From: Chloracidobacterium sp.
Lineage (GTDB): Bacteria > Acidobacteriota > Blastocatellia > Pyrinomonadales > Pyrinomonadaceae
DNA: 64,000 bases
Assembly: GCA_016711345.1 (NCBI GenBank)
Contig: JADJTD010000001.1
Span: forward strand, 620,001 to 684,000
Direction: 5' to 3'
The position numbers were made by a program, and so were the translations under genes. Below the pieces are notes generated by a model, which saw only the letters and a program-made list of their open reading frames with translations, was not told the DNA's origin and searched no databases. Shown here in pieces: positions 9,756-16,957 of the stretch; position 1 is the first letter of the stretch, and every line of letters starts with the position of its first letter.

Positions 9756-11777
9756 TCACCTTGCCAGATAGCGAGACCCTGGACCGGTAAAACGGTTCCG
9801 GCGCCTTCGGATTATCAAAAACATTGCTATTAATGCGAGTGAGGCGAACAGCCAAACAAGTTCGGGTTCGCTGCCGACCGCCATATCGCTGACGCCGAGC
9901 GGTAGAGGCAGGGGTTGGCTGACATCGTCCGCAGAACCGCTCGGATTGACTATCTTTTCACGGACCGCAATAAACGATGTATACGGTGTCAACAAGTTGT
10001 ATTTGAGGCCGAGCGAGGTGATCTCCTTCACTTTGTCATCCGCAAGGTATTCGCTCCCGTAATCCGAAAGCTCGGCTATACGGTTTCGTGCCCATAGATA
10101 CCTCAGCGCCGGATCGTCGCTGTCCGCTTGAACACCGGCGACGTCTAGAGTGTTCGAATAGTCGCCCGCACCCGTTTTTCCGGTCAGCTCGAATGTTCCG
10201 CCAACGGGCCCGCGCCATTTGCCAAAGACGATCAACGGCCGTTGCGCAAGCATGTCGGGTATGTGTGCCGGAAATACGTCATAGACATCAAAACCTGCCG
10301 CACGAAGTTTTATATCCGAAAGCACCGGCGACTGAATATATTCCCGAAAGTTTTCTGCCGTTGCGGCCGCCTCCGACGGCTCGGTGACGATAAAAGGTTC
10401 GCCCATTCCCGCCTTGGCGACGCCCTCGATCAGGTAACGATTCACCGACGAGCCGATGCCGAAAGAGAACACGCCGCATTGATTGAGGTTTGCGCGAATA
10501 TGATCAAAAACTCCTTTTTCGCCCGAGATATAACCGTCAGTTATAAGAACGATACTTCTCGAAATGCCTTGCCCCCGCGGCAGGCTCATAGCTTGTTGGA
10601 CAGCGGGCAACAGCTCGGTACCGCCGGCGCCGCGTTGTCTACTTAGCAGGTCAAGCGCGAGGGTGATGTTCTCGCGATTTGCCTGGAGCGGCACTTGGGA
10701 GAGGGTCGTCGAATCGCCCGCGAATAGCACGACATTGAAATAATCCTGTGCCCGTAAACCACCGATCAGGTTTACCAGGAGTTGTTTTGCCGTGTCGAGC
10801 GGAAAACCTTCCATTGAGCCCGACACGTCAACTACAAAAATGAACTCTCGCGGCGGAATGCCCTCGGCCTTCACTCGTTGCGGCGGCTGGGCCATATAGA
10901 GAAAGAAATTCTCATCCTCATGCTGGAACAGGATCAGCCCTGATTTAATCTGATCCCCGGCCAAACGATAACGAACGACAAAGTCGCGGTTTCCCTGGAA
11001 CGGGTCAGCGTCGTCCAAGATCAACTGAGCCACGCTCCTGCTAGGCCAGTCGGTTGTAATCTGGTGCGATATGCAAGTCACGTCTTCAATGGGTACGCCG
11101 GCCGAGATCCTGGTTGAAATGTGAAGCCTGCTCGGTCCGCTGTTCCCTTGGCGCAAGTACGCGGCATTCACGGGGCCGCTTTTCGGGGCGTTGTCGTCAC
11201 CCTTCGACGGATAGCGCGGCCCTACGACGGTCGGATAGACCACTTCGTAGATGCCGTTGGTAGGAATCAACAACTCCGTGTAGCGAAGTTCAATGTCGAT
11301 CTGGTCATTTGGCATGATGTTGGCGAGCTTCATCGAAAACACGTTGGGCCGGCTTTCCTCCAGCAGCGACGCGCTCTTGCCTTCTTTTTTTGCAGTTTCA
11401 AATTCTTCCGCTGCCTTTTCGCGTTCCTTGATCTTTGCAACTATGACCTGATTGCCGATCTTCATCCGCATCGAGTAAACCGCGGCCCGCGTCGAGGCCG
11501 GAAAGAAATAGGTTGCATTAAACGGACGCGTGCCCTCATTTCGATACGTCTGGACGACCCTGACATCGGCAATAACGCCCGACACAGCGATATCGACGCG
11601 AGTATCTTTGAGCGGAAGTTGATCGATACTTGGATCGCCTTTTACAAAAAAGTACGGGGAAAGGGTTTTATCCTCTTGGGCCCTAACCTGGGCCGAGGCG
11701 GAAAAGGAAAGAAACGCTGTCATAAACAGCAACAGAATCAAACGTGGTACATTATGCGAACTATTATTTTTTTTCAT
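9756..11777 (-). CDS. VIT and von Willebrand A domain protein, putative exosortase substrate
   Basis: 673 residues. A signal peptide ends near SFSASAQ. A VIT domain (~35-165) is followed by a vWA domain (~315-480) with an intact MIDAS: DVSGSM, the Thr in GGTEL and ITDG. The C-terminus has a hydrophobic stretch (VWLFASLALIAMFLII) followed by RRRRN, like a sorting tail. A GGAG site precedes the ATG. It heads a two-gene operon with the exosortase. By analogy with VIT/vWA proteins it is a surface-anchored, metal-dependent adhesion module; the partner is unknown. Confidence 0.88.
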   Translation of the reverse strand: MKKNNSSHNVPRLILLLFMTAFLSFSASAQVRAQEDKTLSPYFFVKGDPSIDQLPLKDTRVDIAVSGVIADVRVVQTYRNEGTRPFNATYFFPASTRAAVYSMRMKIGNQVIVAKIKEREKAAEEFETAKKEGKSASLLEESRPNVFSMKLANIMPNDQIDIELRYTELLIPTNGIYEVVYPTVVGPRYPSKGDDNAPKSGPVNAAYLRQGNSGPSRLHISTRISAGVPIEDVTCISHQITTDWPSRSVAQLILDDADPFQGNRDFVVRYRLAGDQIKSGLILFQHEDENFFLYMAQPPQRVKAEGIPPREFIFVVDVSGSMEGFPLDTAKQLLVNLIGGLRAQDYFNVVLFAGDSTTLSQVPLQANRENITLALDLLSRQRGAGGTELLPAVQQAMSLPRGQGISRSIVLITDGYISGEKGVFDHIRANLNQCGVFSFGIGSSVNRYLIEGVAKAGMGEPFIVTEPSEAAATAENFREYIQSPVLSDIKLRAAGFDVYDVFPAHIPDMLAQRPLIVFGKWRGPVGGTFELTGKTGAGDYSNTLDVAGVQADSDDPALRYLWARNRIAELSDYGSEYLADDKVKEITSLGLKYNLLTPYTSFIAVREKIVNPSGSADDVSQPLPLPLGVSDMAVGSEPELVWLFASLALIAMFLIIRRRRNRFTGPGSRYLAR

Positions 11778-11802
11778 TGCAGCAGCTCCGTATCAGAAAA
11801 TC

Positions 11803-11825
11803 GGATAAGGCTTCTCCCCTTATCC
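11803..11825 (-). promoter_or_regulatory. Hairpin in the 5' leader of the VIT/vWA operon
   Basis: GGATAAGG/CCTTATCC stem with a 7-base loop, 25 bp upstream of the ATG. It is not followed by a T-run in the minus direction, so a leader structure is as likely as a terminator. Confidence 0.4.
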
Positions 11826-12036
11826 AAAACGATCCTATGATCTTTTCGGGATCAAAATAATGTCTGCTGCCACAGCCCCGAACCGTACCAACCACAGTCG
11901 GCGGTTGGGATAATTACCTCTCGTTCTCGCAAATCGAAGTTTGGACCATCGCCGTTTACATTAAAATAAAAAACCGGCAGAAAACAGAGGTTTTCAGACG
12001 GCTCTTTTTCTTATTTTTAAAGATCTACGGAGTAAG

Positions 12037-12592
12037 TTAACTTCCGAAGAGAAAAAATGTTGTATCTATCGCCGCAATTACCGAACCGTTCTTAAACTTC
12101 TCAAGTTTGCCGACAATATCTCCTCCAAGTTCAGGTGATTCCTCTTCCTTCATATCGCCTTGCAGTACCTTGCCCTTAAACCGGTATCTGATGCCGCCTT
12201 TTTCCTCGGTCTCGAAAGTTAGAAGTTCCCGGCTGATCGCAACGCTAATAAACTTGTACACCCGATCGGCACAAATTGCTCCAGTAGGCAGAATAGGAGC
12301 GCCGTGAGCGTAGTTGTGCGTTGTAAAACTCAATACGCGCGAAGTCTGTGAAGCCGCCCGGAACTACTTCTTCGGACAAGTAATATTCGCCGGTGAGATC
12401 ACCGGAAGCTGCGCTGGCCTTTGCGCCGAACAGGTTTTCATATGCGCTCTGGAACGGAAGGACGGCAGCGGCGGTATTGAGCCACTGCCGGCAAGATCGG
12501 TCCAATTCCCATAAATTCCGTTGTGCCGAGATCCCTAAAAGAAATGCGATTCCGGCTATCATTGATCGAAACAGATAAGACTTGATATTCAT
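12037..12592 (-). pseudogene. Secreted hypothetical protein with a one-base frameshift
   Basis: Two minus-strand frames form one gene. 12592-12245 starts at an ATG after GAGAGGTGAG and encodes a signal peptide and a mature start (GDLTGEYYLSEE...DFARIEF). The second frame continues with TTHNYAHGAPILPTGAIC...AIDTTFFLFGS to a stop at 12037. Removing one T from the coding-strand TTTT run (plus-strand A-run 12325-12328) joins them as ...ARIEFTTHNYAH. The restored product is about 185 aa. Either the gene is inactivated or the base is a sequencing error. The family was not recognised. Confidence 0.6.
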
Positions 12593-12819
12593 GATTTCTC
12601 ACCTCTCGTTATTGATTTTTACAAGATAGATTTGCCGATGCGAGAGCACTGCCATCGTTGGGGTAGTGTGGAAATCCACATTGGTGTACCGCCACGGCTC
12701 GGTTTGCTGATCTGCCGCAATGGATTATCTTGGGTTAGGTATCGACGAAATTGCTATAATCGTGACGATCTAATGCACTTTCTTCGATCCTTGAATAATT
12801 AAGTGAGAGTCAAACCTAA

Positions 12820-13569
12820 ATGCCGATCCTGATAGCCGAAGATAATGATGCGCAGCGACAATATCTCGGAGCGCTTTTAACAAAAGAATTTCCGTCGCAC
12901 ATGCCACTCATCGAGGCGCAGGATGGCGAATCAGCCGTGAACCTCGCGATCGAGCAGCGCCCCGTTCTTTCTATTCTTGATATTCAAATGCCAAAGCTGT
13001 CCGGCGTAAAAGCGGCGCGGACGATCTGGCGGTCGTTTCCCGAGGCCCGAGTGATCTTCTGGACGCAGTTTCCACACGAAATTTACATTAACGAGATACG
13101 CAAGATCGTTCGCTCGGTTACGCCGCAGCCGACGTACGGTTTTATTCACAAAAATAATCCGGAGGATCGTTTCTTGAGATTCGTCGCCGCCGTGCTCGAG
13201 GACGGCGCGGATATGATCGACCCGGCATTTAAAGATTCGTTTCAGCGTCCGCTGTTGACGGAATTTGAGACCGAGGCTTTAAGATATTTGGCGCTCGGCC
13301 TTTCAAATTGGGCGATCGCTCGTAAATGCAGCCTGAGCTTGCGCGGTGTCGAGAGCCGGCTTGCGACGCTGTACGAAAAGCTTTTCCCTGAGAGTTCCGC
13401 GGGAACGGAAAACGAGGCTTATGACAAGCTCGCCTACAACACCCGCACCCGAGCATTTTTTGAATCTCTGAGGCGCGGCTTGATCAATAGCGATGAACTC
13501 GAAAAAGACGAGAACGAACTCGCTGAGTGGCTTGAGCGAGATCGTGAGCGGTTTACCAAGGAGAAGTAA
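12820..13569 (+). CDS. Response regulator with receiver and LuxR-type output
   Basis: 249 residues. The receiver domain (1-130) has acidic residues at 7-9, phospho-acceptor Asp54 in ILDIQMP and a Lys in IHKNN. The C-terminal half (~148-200) is a LuxR-like helix-turn-helix (LTEFETEALRYLALGLSNWAIARK). A Lys/Glu-rich tail follows. It is separated by 1 bp from a 50-codon ORF that overlaps the sensor kinase, so all three are probably co-translated. TATAAT near 12754 may be its -10 box. Confidence 0.87.
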   Translation: MPILIAEDNDAQRQYLGALLTKEFPSHMPLIEAQDGESAVNLAIEQRPVLSILDIQMPKLSGVKAARTIWRSFPEARVIFWTQFPHEIYINEIRKIVRSVTPQPTYGFIHKNNPEDRFLRFVAAVLEDGADMIDPAFKDSFQRPLLTEFETEALRYLALGLSNWAIARKCSLSLRGVESRLATLYEKLFPESSAGTENEAYDKLAYNTRTRAFFESLRRGLINSDELEKDENELAEWLERDRERFTKEK

Positions 13570-13570
13570 C

Positions 13571-13723
13571 ATGCCGATCCGTGTTGTTCAATTCATTTTC
13601 TGTATAGATATTTTTCTTCTGACCCTTGCGATTGGAATAAATGCTAACGCAGTTGTTGTTTGGTGCATGTCACCTCTGTCGTATGAAGAATATGAGAGCG
13701 CCTGTATCGGTCGCTGCTGCTGA
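13571..13723 (+). CDS. Small membrane or secreted peptide coupled to the sensor kinase
   Basis: 50 residues from ATG 13571, one base after the regulator stop (TAACATG). The stop TGA overlaps the kinase ATG as TGATG. One hydrophobic helix (~7-30) is followed by a short tail with three cysteines (ACIGRCC). Its position suggests translational coupling or a small accessory peptide of the two-component system. It has no recognised family and could be only a coupling leader. Confidence 0.5.
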   Translation: MPIRVVQFIFCIDIFLLTLAIGINANAVVVWCMSPLSYEEYESACIGRCC

Positions 13724-16716
13724 TGCGCAATTTTTTCGTACCAATTACCTTTTCCACTCTGCTCTTCGTGGTGGTATGTTTATCGGCCCTCACTAACGCG
13801 CCGTCACAAAACGTGCAACCTTCACCCGCGGCGTCGCCGTCCCCCGCGTTGAGTCCGTCATCGACGCAGACACCCTCAGCAAAACCGACACCGTCACCTG
13901 TCCCAACCGCATTAAACTTTCATCAATGGGGCTCAATCACGCTTTTTAATGGCCTGCCGTCGGATGCCGTCCGCGCCATCGAGCAAACGCCCGATGGCGT
14001 GATGTGGTTCGGCACGGACAATGGCCTCGCTCGATTCGACGGCCGGCGGATACAGAATTTCTCGCTTGGTAGCCCTGACGCGAACCGGATACTCGCTCTG
14101 AACACCCGCGCGAACGGTGAGTTGTGGGTTGGGACGCGGGCCGGGGCTTTCGTCCATTCGAATAACGGATTTGAGCCTGTAGAAAATACCCGTGGCATGG
14201 CCATAACCGCGATCGTAGCACGAGGTGATGACATTTGGCGGCCTGGTACCGCGCGCGACGTCGTTCTCGGAACAGAGAGCGGCCTGGTATTGGTCGTGCG
14301 GAGGGATGAGAACGGCGGTCTCGTCGGCACTCCTCTATTTGCTCCTCCCATCACGTCCGCGGATGGAACACCTGTGATCATAACCGGCTTGATCCAAGCC
14401 GATCATGGGGGCATTTTCGCCAGCACCTCAGGCCGGGGCGTGTTTTTTGTAGATGAGGGTATCGCGGAGAACGAATCTACTTTGCCTGTGCGCTCGCCCT
14501 TCGTGAACGCGATTGTACGCGACTCGAATTTTATCGTTTGGCTGGGAATCGACGCCGCCCGAGGCGCCAGCGGAATAATTGCAGTTGACCCGGACAAGAC
14601 GCCAGTACGAGTTTCTGCCCCGACGTCGAAAGTTCTAACGCTCGCGGCAAATGATCACGGCACCTGGGCTGGTACCGAACGGTATGGCCTGTTCAATTTT
14701 GTCGATTCGAAGCTGAAAAAAGCGTACACATTCGCGAACACCTCGGGTGGCCTGCGTTCCGACACGATCTACACACTCTTCACCGACCGCGAAGGCGTCC
14801 TCTGGATCGGAACCAATCGCGGAGTGAGCCGTTTCGATCCCTCAGGCGCATTTCAGGAAAACGTATCCGATATTCCAAACAGCAATTTTATTCGCACATT
14901 TTATCGAATGTGGGATGTGCGAAGTTATGCGGGCACGAATCGCGGACTGTTCATAAAAGGTGAGAATCGGGCCTGGACCGAGGTTCCCGGTTTAAGGAAC
15001 AAGGTTATCTACGCCATTACGAATCGACCCGGCGGACAAATGATCGTCGGGACATCGGAAGGCGTTTTCGATACATCCGGGGAAAAACTTTTCGATGGCG
15101 ACGTACGTGGTTTCGCGTCGTTTGATTCGCGGTCCTATGCCGCCGTTTATGGGCGCGGAGTCGTGGACATTACTGGCAACGTGCCTCAGACTGTCTTCGC
15201 CGATGAGACCGTTACATCCGTTTGCAACCTTGTTGGTGACAGAGTATGGATCGGAACGGCCGGACATGGCCTGTTTCGCTTCGACGGCAAAACTGTAAAG
15301 AGCGAGGCCGGTCCGGATGCTTTAAAAAGCGGAACGATATGGAATATGTTCGACACACCGGAAGGCACGCTTTACATTGCCGGCCAGCATGGTGTTTTTA
15401 CTTTTCGCAATGGCGCGGTCGAACAGATCGTTGCTGCTGAGGAAGTCCGCGATGTCTTCACCCGTGACGGGCAGATTTGGTCCGCCACGACGACCCGAGG
15501 ATTGCTTCATGCACGTCATGAAGATCGTTTGGGCTGGCTGGTCTCTTCGATTGGCTTTGAACAAGGAATGCCTTCGGAGAAAGCATTTTTGATCAGGCCG
15601 AACGCCGCTGATGAGTTAATAATAGCTACCAATCGGGGCATCGTCTTGTACAAGCCGGGAACCGTCGCTCCAAAACTCATCGCGGTTAGCGTACTTAGCA
15701 AAAGGCTACACGACGCGGGAGAGATCGATTCGATAATCGAGCTTGATTACCCGCAAAATTCACTCCAGATCGAGGTCGCCGGACAAAGCAGCCGAACCTT
15801 TCCCGAAGAGTTCCAATATGCGTTCTTTTTGAAGAACGGAAAAGGTGACCTTGTCGACATCAGATTTTCGAACGAAGCGCAGTATTCGCCGTCCGACCTA
15901 AAGCCCGGCGAATACAGATTAGAGTCGGTCGCATACAACCGCGACCTGTTGGCATCGGAACCGCTGGTAATTCGATTTTCCATCGCCAAGGCGCCGTTTC
16001 CGTGGACAGCGGCGGCTCTGGGCATTTTGCTGCTTATCGCTTTGATCGCTTTTGCGTGGGCGATGATCGAGAGGCGGCACATTGCACTTCGCAATAAGGA
16101 ACTTGCCGCCGCGCGGTTCGATCTCGCGAACGAAGCCGAGCGCGAACGCAGCCGCATCGCCCGTGATCTGCACGACCAAACGCTGGCGGACCTGCGTAAT
16201 TTGTTGATGATGAGCGACCGGCTCTCGCCGCCAAACATGGAGTTTCGATCGGAGATCGAGTCCGTATCGACCGAGATACGGCGCATTTGCGAAGACCTCA
16301 GTCCGTCGGTCCTCGAAAATGTCGGCCTTGTAGCCGCGCTTGAATTTCTTCTCAGCCGTTCCGTCAAAGATCACAAATTCTCAACCAGCGAGGACGCCAA
16401 CGAACTTATAAAATTTCCCATCATAGAGCAGCTTCACATTTACCGCATCGCACAGGAAGTCATCACAAACATCAACCGGCATTCCGACGCAACCCATGTC
16501 GAAATAAGCGTCGAGGTTTTTACCGATGGAAGATTTCTCCTAACGATCCATGACAACGGTTCGCCGTTCCGACCGGACATCGTTACAGGCAATGGACGCG
16601 GAATATCTAACATCAAATCACGGGCCAGTTTAATAAACGCGGATATTGGATGGGATCGTCTCTCTCACGTTGGTAATCTCTTTTCCCTGACAATAGGTGA
16701 AAAACGCAACATCTGA
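13723..16716 (+). CDS. Sensor histidine kinase with Reg_prop beta-propeller sensor
   Basis: 997 residues. Signal segment 1-25, a Ser/Pro-rich spacer, then two-component propeller repeats (~65-660; blades such as VMWFGTDNGLARFDG and VLWIGTNRGVSRFDP), a Y_Y_Y-like beta domain (~670-765), a transmembrane helix (~768-787) and a cytoplasmic HisKA_3/HATPase_c kinase. The phospho-acceptor is His817 in IARDLHDQ. N-box NINRHSDA and G-box DNGSP...GNGRGI are present. The partner is the LuxR-type regulator two ORFs upstream. The periplasmic ligand is unknown; related sensors often detect carbohydrates. Confidence 0.92.
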   Translation: MRNFFVPITFSTLLFVVVCLSALTNAPSQNVQPSPAASPSPALSPSSTQTPSAKPTPSPVPTALNFHQWGSITLFNGLPSDAVRAIEQTPDGVMWFGTDNGLARFDGRRIQNFSLGSPDANRILALNTRANGELWVGTRAGAFVHSNNGFEPVENTRGMAITAIVARGDDIWRPGTARDVVLGTESGLVLVVRRDENGGLVGTPLFAPPITSADGTPVIITGLIQADHGGIFASTSGRGVFFVDEGIAENESTLPVRSPFVNAIVRDSNFIVWLGIDAARGASGIIAVDPDKTPVRVSAPTSKVLTLAANDHGTWAGTERYGLFNFVDSKLKKAYTFANTSGGLRSDTIYTLFTDREGVLWIGTNRGVSRFDPSGAFQENVSDIPNSNFIRTFYRMWDVRSYAGTNRGLFIKGENRAWTEVPGLRNKVIYAITNRPGGQMIVGTSEGVFDTSGEKLFDGDVRGFASFDSRSYAAVYGRGVVDITGNVPQTVFADETVTSVCNLVGDRVWIGTAGHGLFRFDGKTVKSEAGPDALKSGTIWNMFDTPEGTLYIAGQHGVFTFRNGAVEQIVAAEEVRDVFTRDGQIWSATTTRGLLHARHEDRLGWLVSSIGFEQGMPSEKAFLIRPNAADELIIATNRGIVLYKPGTVAPKLIAVSVLSKRLHDAGEIDSIIELDYPQNSLQIEVAGQSSRTFPEEFQYAFFLKNGKGDLVDIRFSNEAQYSPSDLKPGEYRLESVAYNRDLLASEPLVIRFSIAKAPFPWTAAALGILLLIALIAFAWAMIERRHIALRNKELAAARFDLANEAERERSRIARDLHDQTLADLRNLLMMSDRLSPPNMEFRSEIESVSTEIRRICEDLSPSVLENVGLVAALEFLLSRSVKDHKFSTSEDANELIKFPIIEQLHIYRIAQEVITNINRHSDATHVEISVEVFTDGRFLLTIHDNGSPFRPDIVTGNGRGISNIKSRASLINADIGWDRLSHVGNLFSLTIGEKRNI

Positions 16717-16905
16717 TCTTTCCTGTGATATGCGACGGGTTGGCTGACATCTCAATGCCTTGGTCAAAAGAACGTGTCAAAAAACACTTGAATAAGTCAT
16801 CTGTTAAAATATAGGTTTCACTTGAATTCAACACTCTCAAATTGAGATGTCAAAAAACTAATGTTTACTGACATAAATAGCGGAGTTCCCCCGGTTAACC
16901 ATTAT

Positions 16906-16934
16906 AAAAAGGCGAGCCGAAGCTCGCCCTTTTT
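16906..16934. terminator. Bidirectional terminator
   Basis: AAAAAGGCGAGC, loop CGAA, GCTCGCC with CTTTTT: a classic hairpin between the kinase gene and the convergent gene ending at 16958. Confidence 0.9.
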
Positions 16935-16957
16935 GGTTTAGTTGATCGTCGTCTAGG

